Positions 35,661-48,150 are shown, counted from the first letter of the stretch. The stretch is DNA of 64,000 nt from Eriocheir sinensis (GCF_024679095.1 NW_026111768.1:15001-79000), one strand, 5' to 3'. Numbers and translations are program-made. The notes: generated by a model not told the origin, from the sequence alone.

Positions 35661-36060
35661 GTGTGGTGTAGGTAGTATACAGTCTTTTTAAAGTGGTTTG
35701 CCTGGCTTTCACAAGGTTTGGATAGCTAAAAGAGAAAGAAGGGAAGCAGGAAAAGTTGAGGAAACTGAAGCTGAAGTAGATAAAAGAAAAGTGGGCTGTC
35801 CGCCCTGCTTTTGTGTTAATGTTTTCATTCATCTAGGGTGGTAGAAATGGATTTGAAGTGTATATTTGGTCTTGATTTGAGCATATTTTTTCCAGGCAAG
35901 TTGCGTATTTAGTTTTTGTGTCTTCTATTCAGGATATTTGTTTGTCTCCTAAACTAATAGCGTTTTTTCTGTCTTCATGTTGCCTCGAGGTTCGCAAAAT
36001 GGTGATCCTGAAGTGCCTTGCTTTAAGGAAGATTTTGTCGGCTTCAGAAAAGGTAGTTTA
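35661..36060. other. Unrecognised sequence
   Basis: AT-rich DNA with no supported feature. Confidence 0.4.
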
Positions 36061-36061
36061 T

Positions 36062-36412
36062 TGGTTCTATTCCTCAGCTCTTCATGCTAATCTGCATGCC
36101 TCCCCCTCCCATGGCCCTTCATGCATCACTACCGGTATGCTCATCCCTATACTGTCTAAAAACTATTCTATGTAAGAGTTAACCAGCACTTCACTCTTTT
36201 CATCCTCACGCTGGTAAACCCTTCATTTGTATTTCCTCCTGCCTAAGACTTGAACTTTCAAGAGAAGGTGTCAGGACACCTCCTCCCGTATTTGACTTCA
36301 TACGTTTGCTACCTTTTGCTCCTTTTTTTTAGAGCAGCCAGTACCGCTTTTTTTATTATTGTTTTCTTTTTTGTGTGCCCTGAGCTGCTCCTTTGTTGTA
36401 AAAAAAAAAATA
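36062..36412 (+). pseudogene. LINE C 3' fragment with 3' end
   Basis: 5'-truncated copy from the [18 protein letters not shown] region to the family's 3' terminus (TTTTTTTATTATTGTTTTC...TTTGTTGTAAAAAAAAAA). The ending matches the 49189 element at about 52340. Confidence 0.78.
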
Positions 36413-37440
36413 AAATGCATGTGTTCTAGCGTGTCAATGGTGGCGGCTGGCGACAAAGTTTCGCAGCCTGTCTTGGGAATTTAGCTTGGCACATACATAT
36501 TTATTTGTTCTACCCATGAGGTAACTGTGTCTCTCGTAATAGTATTACATTTGTTTCATTGTTGTCCCACAGCTCCACCTTCTTTTGGTTTTCTATGATG
36601 GAGCTGGTACTTGAAGGGGTGTATTCATCTTCCGAGTCAGTCAAATTGAGGACGAGGTATCACTTTGAACAAGACATCCTGATGCTTGTAACTGGCTGAT
36701 GGTCTTGCAGCGTATTGATTTCTTCTCTTTTCCTAATGGCTTCAGTTGTTCGTTTGTTCACTCCTCCAATGAACATTTTACGTTCATTTATTTGGTCCTC
36801 TACAAATTCTTGTTCTATTTTGGGGACTTTCTTCTGTCGAGGACAGGCACAGTACTGAATTCAGGGCACCTGCAAGCTGTTACTTCAAATAATCTAGCAG
36901 CATGACTACTGTGATAGTTGTGATGACTACCCTCAAAGCTGTGATGACTACTGTAATAGCTGCGAGCACTACATCAAGTCCTAGCCATCCTAGCTCCCCA
37001 AAACGTGGAATTGGGCAATATAAAGTCGACTCACGTCCGTCTGTATGTCCTTTATAGACGACCAAACGGTGATAGCTACAGACATAGGCTTTATATGTTT
37101 TTGAAGCGTACTATGCTCCCGAGTAATCATGGCACATAATATGAGGACATTAATATACAATTTTTTGAAGTTATTTAATAAAACTATCAAAGATGGTCCA
37201 AACGTTGGGTCCATCGGCGTTTTCTGCTGATGCCGAGCGGCGGAGGTTGCGGACAAAGAGGGACTCAGCCGAGTTATGTTCAGCAAAAGAAAACAATCCC
37301 CAAAACGACGTTTTCCAAAATTTCCGTTTCAAACGGCTTAACTCTTCCTTTCACGTTGATTTCTTTGTTTTAAGAGTTATTTTCCGTTTCATTTAACCCT
37401 TCATTTTCACATCGAATATTTAAATCCTTTTCACAGTCAT
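36413..37440. other. Unrecognised sequence
   Basis: No known gene. A short internal repetition of TGACTACTGT(G/A)ATAG(C/T)TG lies at about 36903-36965. Confidence 0.4.
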
Positions 37441-37731
37441 TTACGAACTCAGCTTCATCAAACCTCCAGCTACACCTAATGGTAAGGTCACATTTTTTTG
37501 TTATTTTGGTTTAAATTACTACTTTTAAGTAGTTTACAGTATGTCAATTTAGTAATTTGGCAAAAAAAATGGCACACAATATTACCAAATTTTGTTTAAT
37601 TTCATTTTTTATATTTTCACCTATTTTATTATTGAAAATTGCAAAAGTAGTACGTATTATTTTTTTTTTATTAAAATCATCAAAATTACTTTTTTTTTTC
37701 CCTTGCATGTAGGTCCATCCTTACCTCCAGA

Positions 37732-38563
37732 ATGTCTCCAAAACGTCCCCCCATTGGAAAATTGACTGCTCAAGCTCGCAGTAAGCGGCAAAGAAGGGAT
37801 GGAGAAACTGAGGCAGACCGTGCTCATCATTTGGAGGTTCTCAGACTCTACAATTCTGAAGCAACGGCATCACTGTCTGACCAGCAGAGACAAAGTCGCC
37901 AAGAAGCGGGTAGGTGGCACCACCAAAGACCCAGAGCAAGGGCAACAGATGAGCAACGTGTAGACACAAGGCTGGATAATACAGATGCACATCGTCAAAG
38001 GAGAGCAGAATAAACCTTGGAACAGCAAAGGTTACGCCTGGAAGCTGAACGTCAAAAGAGAGCAAAGACAAAGGGCATCATCTGGTTCAAAGGGGGTTTC
38101 TCCTATGACATCAAGAAGGACTACAACAGCAACCCAAAGGTCTGTATTGGCAAGATAGACACAGTTTGCTCCTAATGCAGAGCTAAGAAGTGGCCAGGAG
38201 AAGCTCCAGGCATGTGCTGCACTGGAGGAAAAGTCAAGTTGGAGGCCCTTCAGGCACCGCCAGTGATCCTGCAGAAGCTGCTGACAGAGAACAGCCCACA
38301 AGCCAAAAACTTTAGAAGAAAGATCTGGAAGTACAATGCTGCCTTAATGATGACTTCCTTTGGTGCCACCAAGAAGCTCACTGCATGGGTTCGTTACTAC
38401 CCACAAGATCCAAGGCCAGTGCTACCACCGCATGGGCAGTCTACTCCCCCTAGAATATGAAGAGCCCAAGTTTGTCCATGTCTTCTTCATGGATGGTGAT
38501 GACGAAACCAACAGACGCTGTACACTTAACCAGTCGGTCCAACACGACATCATCGAGGCTTGA
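37732..38563 (+). pseudogene. Helitron-like N-terminal protein fragment
   Basis: The frame opens at ATG 37732 (MSPKRPPIGKLTAQARSKRQR), is stopped at 38011-38013, and resumes with FSYDIKKDYNSNPKVCIG. Then come Cys residues and GEAPGMCCTGGKVKLEAL (about 38195-38250), SFGATK, and in a shifted frame QGQCYHRMGSLLPL with EPKFVHVFFM (about 38415-38495). This is the conserved N-terminal region preceding the Rep/helicase of animal Helitrons. The endonuclease two-His core and helicase are absent because LTR-retrotransposon sequence starts at about 38564. Confidence 0.75.
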
Positions 38564-40175
38564 GTGTCAACATTGCCTCCAGAGGAAAGCGTCCAGAATA
38601 TGTGCCGCCGCACTACAGTGGAACAGACAGCGGAAGTGCCATGGGAAGACTTGGGAAAACTGCAGCAGGAGGACCGAGATCTGAGACCAATTATGGATTG
38701 GCTGAGTCAATCGTCAACGCGACCTGGGTGGGAAGTAGTATCGAGAGAAAGCCCTACCACCAAGAATTAATGGAATCAGTGTGACACTCTTCGGATGGGC
38801 AACGGGGTGTTGCAGCGACGCTGGGTCTCTCATGGTCTTGACCACTACTGGTCCACGGTGGAAGTCCCGGAAGGAGTCTTGAAAGAAATGTACGACAGCA
38901 TCACCAGCGGACACCTTGGTAAAGAAGACACTGAGTCGCCTGCGCCAAAGGTTCTACTGGGTTGGCATGAGGAAGGACGTGGAAGAATGGTGTCACGCGT
39001 GTAAGGTGTAAAGAAGGGCCCCAAGAAGCCCATTGCAACTATACCAGGTTGGAGCCCCCAATGAACGGGTGGCAGTGGATATAGCAGGACCCTTGCCTCT
39101 GACGACGAACGGAAATAGGTACATCTGCGTCACAATGGATTACTTCACCAAGTGGCCGGAAGCCAACGCCATCCCTGACCAGGAAGCCACTACCATCGCT
39201 AAGATATTGGTGGAGGAGTTCTTCTGTCGCTTCGGTGTGCCTAACGAGCTCCATTCCGATCAGGGAAGGAATTTTGAGTCAACAGTCCTTGCTGAGTGTT
39301 GCAAGCTCCTGGGTATCAAGAAGACCCGGACCACCCTCTGCACTCCCAGTCAGATGGAATGGTGGAGAGGTTTAATTGGACGTTGGGCCAGGAGTTGGCC
39401 AAGCAGTGCAACAATGATCAGTCTTCATGGGATCAGAAGCTGCCTGCGCTCCTCATGGCCTACAGGTCTGCCGTCCACGAGACTACGGGGTATTCACCGG
39501 CAAAGCTGATGTTTGACGTGAGCTGCGATTGCCGGTGGACCTACTGACAGGAAGGCCTCCTGGGGAAAGTCTTCCAATGGACGCCTCCAGTTTTGCCCGT
39601 CAACTAGAGGAACGGCTGGAAGAGGTGCACCATCAAGTCCGTGGTGCCTTGAAGTTCTCCGGGGAGGCCATGAAGTGCGGTTACAATATGAGGGCAAGCC
39701 ACGTTGACTTCAAGGAAGGAGACCAAGTCTGGTTTTACAACCCGCAGAGGAAGAAAGGACAGTCTCCGAAGTTACAGAACCCTGGGAAGGCCCTTATACT
39801 GTGCTAGAACGCCTCTCCGACGTGACTTACCGAATCCGGAGAACGGAAAGGACCAAGCCGAAAGTTGTCCACGTCAGCCGCCTATGGAGGTACCGCGGTC
39901 CGGGAAACTACACCTGGAACAACTACAGACACCCAGCAGCCGGCGAAAACGTAAGGGACGTCCAGGACCAAGAGGAGGTCGACGACGACATAAGCCTTCT
40001 GGACCTTTCAGCCGAGGGAGATAACCTCCCGGCTTCGGCAGATGTTCCAGGGACACCCCAAGAAGCGGACGACGACGAGGCGCACCAGGAGACAGACGCG
40101 CAGGAGGCAGCGAACAGAAGACAGAGACAACGCAGGCGTCCACAGCGATACGACGATTATTATGTTTTTGATTAA
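38564..40175 (+). pseudogene. Ty3/gypsy pol 3' part (RNase H end and integrase)
   Basis: It opens with CQHCLQR, the usual post-RNase H segment. Then EVPWEDLGKLQQEDRDLRP and the integrase zinc-binding region (SGHLGKEDT, about 38905) follow. The DDE core has VAVDIAGP (39073), HSDQGRNFE (39252) and, after a one-base shift near 39345, HSQSDGMVERFN with the catalytic Glu. A C-terminal chromodomain-free tail (DQVWFYNPQRKKGQSPKLQ, then LERLSDVTYRIRRTE and VVHVSRLWRY) ends at TAA 40173-40175. At least four frame breaks occur. Upstream gag, protease and RT are missing. Confidence 0.85.
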
Positions 40176-40224
40176 TTATCTTATGTTTGTATATAGTTAA
40201 GTGCGTGATCGGGACGATCACAAT

Positions 40225-40240
40225 TAAGAGGGGGGGATAG
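40225..40240 (+). promoter_or_regulatory. Polypurine tract
   Basis: AAGAGGGGGGGATAG directly before the LTR start is the expected plus-strand priming site of an LTR retrotransposon. Confidence 0.75.
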
Positions 40241-40640
40241 TGTTGTGCTGGAAGCTTCCCCCGGCGTCCATGGGCCTCTAGAAGGCTACGGGAGGAGCGA
40301 GCAGGGGGGCGGGGAGCAAGGCGAGCCGTCCGTGCCCCGCGGGGCGCGGCCAGACGCCAGGTGGGAAGTGTTGCCAACTCGCATATATTTTTGCTACATG
40401 TTCTTGTATGATCTAAAATATACTGTAACATTCTAGACTGTACTGTTCTGGATATATATAGGAGAAGAGGGCGAGAGAGTCAAGTCCGAGTCATAGTAAG
40501 CTAGTGGCCAGTGAAGAGTCGAGTGTGTACTACTAAGGAAGAATATTAAACTACAGAAGTTGTGCGAAGTGTTTACATATCTCCTCCCACGGAGTCTTGT
40601 GACGGCGACACGGAACCCAAGTAATACGTCCGGCATAACA
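40241..40640 (+). repeat. 3' LTR of the gypsy element
   Basis: The 400-bp segment starts TGTTGT and ends ATAACA, a nearly perfect inverted terminus, and follows a polypurine tract 65 bp after the pol stop. A TATA-like ATATATATAGG at 40450 would be the promoter. No matching 5' LTR is in the window because the element is 5'-truncated at its Helitron junction. Confidence 0.75.
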
Positions 40641-40890
40641 TCATCATCATGTAGAAGACATTCATTATCGCATTTCTAAATTGATTTCATGTAATATGGT
40701 ATATTTATAACTACATTATATTATAATATAATATAATATTATACAATATTATAATTTCACGGTCACACACACACTGTACACACTGATGCGCGTCACTAAC
40801 ATCACCAGTGAATGCGCCACCGTGGTATAGTTGCCAGATACCGCCACCAGGCTAAACATTCTGAAAACCGTGACACTACTCTCTGTCGTC
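40641..40890. other. AT-rich spacer
   Basis: TATAATA-rich stretch at about 40700-40755; nothing else was recognised. Confidence 0.45.
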
Positions 40891-41050
40891 GACTGTACAT
40901 GGATGTTGTTTGTGTACACGGTGTTCCTCAGACAGTTGTTACAGATCAAGGTTCAGAGTTCGTTAATTCCGTGATGCAGGAGATAAATTAGAAGATACCT
41001 ATGCGACACGCGAAAATAACGGCTTACCATACAAGTGGAAATGGAATAAT
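40891..41050 (+). pseudogene. Errantivirus-like integrase core fragment
   Basis: HGVPQTVVTDQGSEFVNS (about 40920-40970) carries the second catalytic aspartate of a DDE integrase. After a TAG stop near 40989, KITAYHTSGNGIIKRK occupies the position of the HPxxNGxxER motif, with the catalytic Glu lost. It belongs to a different element from the gypsy at 38.6-40.6 kb. Confidence 0.7.
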
Positions 41051-41109
41051 AAAGCGCAAATTATACCGTTGTTAACATTTTGAGGACAATGGTTCTTGTA
41101 AATGTGTCC

Positions 41110-41860
41110 GTTTGGGATATAATGTTACTTACTTGCAGTCACCCTGGCCTATAATGCTGCGTATCATCGCACCATAAAGGAGTCTCCTTTTTACCGAGAG
41201 AGACAGAGAGAGGATTTTTGAGATCCTCGGATGCCCTACACCATGTTACAAAAAAAAAAAAATCCCCAGCAGCCCTGGTATGATATTTACTCCTATAAAG
41301 AGGAAATGGCTGCAATTGCAAGGAGGGTTTATGATATTGACTCCTACAAAGAGGAAATGGCTGCACTTGCAAGGAGAGTTTATGATATTTACTCCTATAA
41401 AGAGGAAATGGCTGTAATTGCAAGGAACGTTTATGATAATACTCCTATAAAGAAGAAATGGCTGTAATTGCAAGGAAAGTTTACGATATTGACTCCTATG
41501 AAAAGGAAATGGCTGCAATTGCAAAGAAAGTTTATGATAGATGCCAGGTTTACACTGAAGAAGGTAGAGAAGAAATGGAAAAGTACTACAAAGCTACAAA
41601 AATCAAAACTATCAGCGTTGGCGACAGAGTGTTCCTCAAACATACACCAAAAATAAAATAAAATAAAAAGTTGCAACCTATTTTTGATGGACCCTACAGG
41701 GTAATAGAGAAGATCAGTGATATAGTGGTAAAAATTAGGAACCTCAGGACTAGTAAGGTTTCAACGGTCCACACAGATAGAGTGAAAGTCCTTCATGAAG
41801 ACTGCATCGATGTGCAGCAATGTCCAACGGTTAGGCGAGCATACCCTTAAATCCAGAGAC
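41110..41860 (+). pseudogene. Errantivirus-like integrase C-terminus with expanded repeat
   Basis: The frame carries a helical segment repeated in tandem (see 41279-41534), then DRCQVYTEEGREEMEKYYK, VGDRVFLKHTP (41615-41650) and, after stops in an AAAATAAAAT run, FDGPYRVIEKISD with VSTVHTDRVKVLHED (about 41680-41800). The GDRVFLK...GPYRV pattern is the GPY/F-type end of retroviral-like integrases. Confidence 0.72.
41279..41534 (+). repeat. 51-bp (17-codon) tandem repeat, five units
   Basis: Units start TATGATATT and end GCAAGGA(A/G)(A/G)GTT, coding YDIYSYKEEMAAIARRV. Four units are 51 bp in frame; the fourth has lost one base (TATGATAATACTCC). The repeat expands a helical segment of the integrase C-terminal region. 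Confidence 0.9.
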
Positions 41861-42330
41861 AGACACTGATCTATTCTTTGCATTGCTCAACCCTGAAATC
41901 GCTGAAAAAAATTCTACCGAAAATGAAAACTCGTAGCGGAGAGGTGACTACTACTGATGACACATTAAATAATGTTCGTTCTACAACAGCAATAAACAGC
42001 TGATGCACAGGCCCTACCTTCTCAGGTTACTCCCAAACTTTCAGAGCCACCTCAGCATAGATAAAGCCTTCGCTCTTCCTCTACGGTACAAGAGTTGCCT
42101 AATGTAATGTCAAAACCAATACGATATAAAACAGGAATAATGTATAAAGATGAAAATGCAATGATTAAGCGGAAATATGACGAAATAGACCACAGATTGA
42201 TTTGACTCTTTCGGTGTACAACTCAATAACACAACAGGAGTCCCCAACACGTGCTGGCCAAAGTTTCACACCAACATACTATCTATATTATAGTCCTCAC
42301 AGACAGAGACTATAGTACCGCTTAGCCTCA
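41861..42330. other. Decayed pol/env junction region
   Basis: No readable domain; it lies between the integrase tail and the env-like region of the same element. Confidence 0.4.
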
Positions 42331-43696
42331 CAGAAGATGTTTTAGCTGCATTATATAAAGCACGGAATTTAACTGCTTCTTTAGCTTGAAATGTTATTCA
42401 AATGTCACCTGAGTATCCAGCTGTAAAAGCAATAAAATACACACTCCTTAATTTTGAACATGAATTCAGTTCATTGTTGCATCATCTAAGAAACGTTTTA
42501 GGCTATGTGATGACTACTAATCAAAACAAGCTGCATGCTTCTATGAATTATACAAAAAAAAAAAAAAACGTGAAATAATTATTTTTTTAAGGATCCTTGT
42601 CTAATATCTTATTTGGTACCGCGACCCAGGCTCAAGTTGATGCTATTCATGGAAAAATAGAGTACTAGAGTCATTAACTGAGAAAATTTTATATAGTTAA
42701 ATGTTTATTATGGAAAACTCAACATCGTTAAGTAATATGCATGCCATGCAATCTGCCTTCAATAGGCTATATTCAGCTGTAGATGTATTGAACCAAGTCG
42801 TGCGCCAATTTTCTATAGACTTTGGCTTTAGGAAGAGAAAAAGCTCCTACAAGCATTGTTGTATTTTGACTTAGCATTATGCTGACCAGGTATACAAGAT
42901 TTAAAGTTGAGTCTGCAGGCTCCCCTGCAAACATACATAACTCCAACCATTATGTGAGACAAACTGTTGTTCAGTACATTAAAGGAAGCCTAGGTTCGGC
43001 CTCCAGGTCTTTTGTGCCTTGCAGTTCTTGATTTTTTAGCTTTATATAGGGATGTAATAACTGTCCTCCAGGACAACGGCTTTGCACGATTCTCGTAATT
43101 TCTGTCTCACCAAACCTTTACGAGGAGATCCGCCTGACACCTTTGATGTCTTTCGAATCGACTCCCTTCCATTTTCTGTGCAGAATAGCACTTACTTTCT
43201 TATGTATAGTGTTGATTCACGATATATTGCCTTCAGTGAGAATAGGAAAATATATTTTCTGCTTTCTAGTATAGAACACAGTAACAAGAATAACCATATG
43301 TTAGTTTGTCCTCCCACAGGCCCCGTCTATGAGGTTAGTGACGCAGCCTCTTGTGAATCGGCTGCTTTCTTCAATCATGAGTCAGTGATCAACCTCTGCC
43401 ACACAATAGTCTTGAAAACATTTACCCCTATGTTTATAAAAGGTCCTGGCTACTGGACCTATTCACTTGCCTCCCCCATCACTCTGACACTCACATGCCC
43501 TACCAGTCCTGTAAACAAACATACTGTCAGCTTGGCGGGTAATGGAATATTGACGCTTCGTCAAGGTTCTATTCTCAGTGCTGAGTCCATCCTACAGGAG
43601 CTAACAGATGGCTTGCAGCCCCTTAATTCTGTGGTCGAGCCGGATCAGCCCTTTCAACCAGCAATCCTTGGTGGATTGTCTTCGCCATTGTCGTGA
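42331..43696 (+). pseudogene. Errantivirus env-like (F-protein-type) remnant
   Basis: An upstream segment (about 42390-42660) has helix-forming sequence and then GSLSNILFGTATQAQVDAIH, resembling the start of the membrane-fusion subunit in insect errantivirus env (baculovirus F-like). The longest frame (43082-43696, 204 codons) has paired cysteines, a GPGYWTYSLASP segment and VSLAGNGILTLRQGS, similar in order to the C-terminal ectodomain of those proteins. The frame ends at TGA 43694-43696, before or within the membrane anchor. Several stops and frame shifts interrupt it. Family assignment is from motif order only. Confidence 0.6.
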
Positions 43697-43929
43697 TCCG
43701 GGTTCTTCTGCTGGTGACGTCTGCCGTGGGTATTCCTATGTCCTGCGCTACGCAGAACACCGCCTACTTCCAGAATAGAGCCAATTGCAGACATTGAAAG
43801 GCGTATCTTCTCTCAACCAACACCTGTGAGATATCAGGGGCGAGATCTTCCTGAAGGGGAAGTATGTCGGGACCCAGAAAACGAACAAACAACGAGGGTA
43901 AAGGAAAACAGATACCCAGAGAGGAATGA

Positions 43930-45064
43930 CAGATATACAACTGTGTAAACATCTGACAGGACAAACAGTAACAAGAAGGGTGACATATACAAGTGTAAAC
44001 ATCTCATTGGACAAACGATAACAAAAAGGGGAAACAACGACGGTAAAGGAAAACAGATACCCAGACTCAGATACAGAAAACAGATACCCAGTAGGCGTGG
44101 TAAGAACGTGTGAACAACCATTCAAAAAGACTCTGAACCTGTGACGTCATTCGTGGCGATATGTTATAAGCCAATAACTTAAAAGAAAATCAGTCTTAAG
44201 AGTGAATCACGAATAAGCAGGAGAAGTAAAACAATACAACATAATGAGCGAGCCAATGGGTGTGACAGGAAGTATTGGCCACTGGTTATGTAGAAAATTA
44301 AGGCGTGTCAAGGATGTAAGTCCGCCTCAAGCAAAGAAAAATGTGAACTAGAAATCAGTGGTATGGGCAGACCGAGCTTGGTTCTCGCCTCAAGCAGACC
44401 TGCTACTCACTCAGCTGAGAATGGCTGTTGTGATCTTAATCGTGAGAAGAAATTCGAGAATCTAAGGGAAACCGACTGTATTGTCCTGGAGATTATAATG
44501 TAGGAGATGTGTAGTAGGATTGTGAGTGGAACAGGATCGTGATTATTTTATCGCGATATAAAGCAAAGGTAAAACCACTGGGTGTGGTATAATTTGGTGT
44601 TTCCGTGACTTGTAGTAGATTATACTATAGGAATGTGTTATTAGGATTTTGTGAAGAGAGTACATAATGATTGTGATGTAAGCAGAGAAGCAGAGAGATA
44701 AGTGGAACGACGAGTGTTATAATTATTGGCAACAATTGAGCACATATTGTAGTATTATGTTTAAGACATGTCGTTTGTCATATGTTGCATCCATTGCTGA
44801 ATATGCCAGTGTTATGATCGTCTGAGCATAGAATATTGCGTAAGGGAATTACTTTCATTTAATTTTAAATAAATTTATATTTTCTTTTTCCCTTGTTTAT
44901 CCCCGAACACCAGTCTCCAATAACAACTTAAGCCGGATCACGCTACCAGGGATACGAGACGGTCATATATGGAGTAATTAATGAGTGATAAAATAATTGT
45001 TTTAATACAAGTTAATACAAATGAAATAAAATATAAAGATTAAATACAAGAAAAGAAGGGTCCA
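43930..45064 (+). repeat. LTR-like repeat, copy 1
   Basis: About 1.1 kb that recurs inverted at 53678-54768 with high similarity (for example GACATGTCGTTTGTCATATGTTG and GCTGAATATGCCAGTGTTATGATCG). It follows the env-like remains, where a 3' LTR belongs. It contains a possible TATA-like GTATAATTTGG at about 44588 and AATAAA at about 44869. Its left part has roughly 60-bp tandem units (ACAGATATACAA.TGTGTAAACATCT...). Confidence 0.7.
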
Positions 45065-45140
45065 AAAGTGTGGCTGTGTCAGATACCTCTGTAATACAAG
45101 TAACTAGGAGCCTGAGCCAACAAATATATTCAGTCCTCAG

Positions 45141-45141
<1 letters not shown>

Positions 45142-45192
<51 letters not shown>
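45142..45192. repeat. (CA)n microsatellite
   Basis: About 25 CA units. Confidence 0.96.
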
Positions 45193-45194
<2 letters not shown>

Positions 45195-45334
45195 ACAGTG
45201 TAATTCAAGCAAACATATCAAAATTGAAAATGCTCGTATCTCGCTTATTTCCAGAGTAAAGTTTTTTATTAAATATCGGCAGGGGACGGGTAAAAAATTG
45301 TTAACCCGACGGCCCTAACGTGTGGGGTGGGCTG

Positions 45335-45336
<2 letters not shown>

Positions 45337-45410
<74 letters not shown>
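45337..45410. repeat. (GA)n microsatellite
   Basis: About 37 GA units. Confidence 0.96.
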
Positions 45411-45413
<3 letters not shown>

Positions 45414-47240
45414 CAAATCATCCGTCTACTGACCTGTATGTCCTCACTAAACTGAGGGAAATCACGAACGGTAGGTATAATAATTTATGAAGAGTAACGA
45501 GCCTCCATTATGGGAGGTAAGGGTTGCATATGACACTGCTACACTGTCGTGTCATCCTGACAAGATGTTGCATCACTTCCACTGTACCCCTCCACTAGTG
45601 GTGGCAGCGCTCCACACGTAGGCACGAAGCAAGCACTTAACGAGCATAAGCAAATCTTGTGTTTACACTTGTAATATTTGCTTTGTTTTGTGTATGCAGC
45701 TCAGCGTTTTAAGGAAGTAATTGTTTTGAATCTTCGTAAACTTCAATTTCAAGAAAATAAAATGTATACGAAATGCATTGTAATTCTCAGACAACGACGT
45801 TGTTTGTTAACGCTCATCGGATCCGGGGACGAGTAGGTTTCATTGCTTGTTTCTCCAACAGAAGTTCAGTCATCTATAGGCGATGGAAAGTTTTCAGATT
45901 CCGCCATAATCAACTTTACTTTTTAACTCTTAGCGGGTGATATTTTCTCAAATAGTCTCCAGAGCAAATACCCTTCACTCATCGTTAATCAAGTCATACT
46001 GCGTATACTATTCTGAGGCGCCCTCGGTTAACCTTGTCCCAGGGAATCTACCCCAACGGCCGGTGGCAACACTGCAGGGTGGCGCACGGCTGCCTGAGGT
46101 GACGGAGCTCACATATGAGGAGTCCGGTAGTGGCGCGTGCCCTGCCATAAGTGTAACCATCACGTACCCTTTGAGGCTCCTAAATACTCTTCCGAACGCA
46201 TGTGACCAGTTGTTGTGTCGCGTGTAACCCAGATTGACGCAGCGACGGAGGGGCAGCCTGAGGACCGAACACCTATTCCTGGGAAGTACTTCCGTGGTTG
46301 CCTCGTAGCAGCACAAGAGGTTTGTACTGATGTTTCAGGAATAAGAAAGTGAAAGGATTGCATCACCTACAAGAGTACTTCCTTCCGTGTATAGTTATGT
46401 GAGCTCGTAAATTCCACCGTCGGTTAAAACAGAAAAGGCAAATCGTGTATACTGCCCCTTTCTCTCCCCACCCCTTTTCGCTGCTTTTTTTACGTTGCTC
46501 AAATGGCAATTAGCACTACCCCAACTACCATCCCCTCCCTGTCTTTGGCTTTACAGTGCCTAAAGTCAGAGAACTCCATGACCAATAACCCAGGAAAACT
46601 ACTGTTGTACAATCGTGGTACACAAGTGTTGACACACTGTCCACTCGGTTTCGTTCACCGGCCCTGACTTTAAAATATATACATCGCATGGAAAGAGGCT
46701 AATGTTCAGATATGTCACTACATATACACTCCATAAGTTATTAGATATGAATCTGTCAGTTGTGCACACTGATAACAAGTTTGTAATTTGTGGACGAAAA
46801 TGTCTCTTTTACATTTCGTTCAAATTTAGTCAAGGACAGCTAAAGTTGTTTACAACGCTATTACGCATCTGAATGTATGTTGTACTCATTTCTGCAACGT
46901 CGTCCCTAAGAAAATACGAAGAAAACATTGATAACGTGCACAAATATTATGATATAATATAAAAAAATATATAATGATGTCACCATTTAACTCTCGCTAG
47001 ACAATGTTATGCAATTACGTCGCCATCGACCATGCCAGCCGGCGCATTTAGGAAACTAGTAGGCTATTATGAATTGAATAGAATTACAAAGCTATTATTT
47101 TGCATTTAAGAATACTAAGCGATTTGTTTGCATTTATGAAACTATACTATTACTTTGCATTTACGAATACTAAGCTATTATTATGCATTTAAGAAAACTA
47201 GGCTATTATTTTGCAGTAACTTTTTTTTCTTAACATAAAT

Positions 47241-47244
<4 letters not shown>

Positions 47245-47305
<61 letters not shown>

Positions 47306-47306
47306 C
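47245..47306. repeat. Compound (TC)n(AC)n microsatellite
   Basis: About 20 TC units followed by about 10 AC units. Confidence 0.95.
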
Positions 47307-48071
47307 AGAATGAACACTGACGACCAAAGCCAAGCAAGTATTTAGCTTATGGAATGCAGAAAATCTTATTACAGAGCGTGCACTGGTGGAAACAAGAGGA
47401 TTCATAACATTTCTTTTTAAAAAAACATAATCGTCGTGCAGTTGACGCTCACAGTTTCGTAACAAAAATCCTTAAATAATATCTCTTTCACACCCACACA
47501 CACTCTTTGACCCTTACACACACACACGCACACACACACACACACACACATACGTCACATATAACTCAAATGTAGCTCTGCTGGATAGTTGCCGTCTTTC
47601 GCTGGCGGCGTCCGAAACATTTTGGAAACTGTGTCAACACTTGCGTCCCACGACTGTACCTTCAAAGTATGTATAAAACACTTCGATGACGTGACGAAAG
47701 CTATCGTAATTATTACCGTGGAGAAAATGTCTCTTTTCGGGTACGGCGGCTGCGCGGGGGTGGTGAAGGTGAGCTCCTAACAAGGCAGATCAATATTGTT
47801 TAATTTATTAGACACATAATTATATAACGCAGGGTTGTTTGATTTAAATCAAGTTGATTTAAATCACTGATTTAAATTTAAGGATTTTTTTTAATCATTG
47901 ATGTAAATCGACTTTAATTATGATACTCTTTTCAAATGTCATTGATTTAAATCTTGACCGTATTACCAGGGCAACAATATACTACGGAAAAACTAATTAA
48001 GAAAACACTAACTTTGATATCAATATTTTCCCTATCATTAACTTCACTGATTTCCATGAGCTTGTTAGTTC

Positions 48072-48074
<3 letters not shown>

Positions 48075-48150
<76 letters not shown>
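48075..48150. repeat. (TA)n microsatellite
   Basis: About 38 TA units abutting the 3' tail of the minus-strand LINE A. Confidence 0.96.

Noticed and set aside
41279..41534. CRISPR array
   Set aside because: Units are contiguous without unique spacers and are coding repeats in an animal retroelement.
45937..46316. 96-102 codon frames on both strands
   Set aside because: No domain, no supported splice sites and no conservation evidence available from the window.
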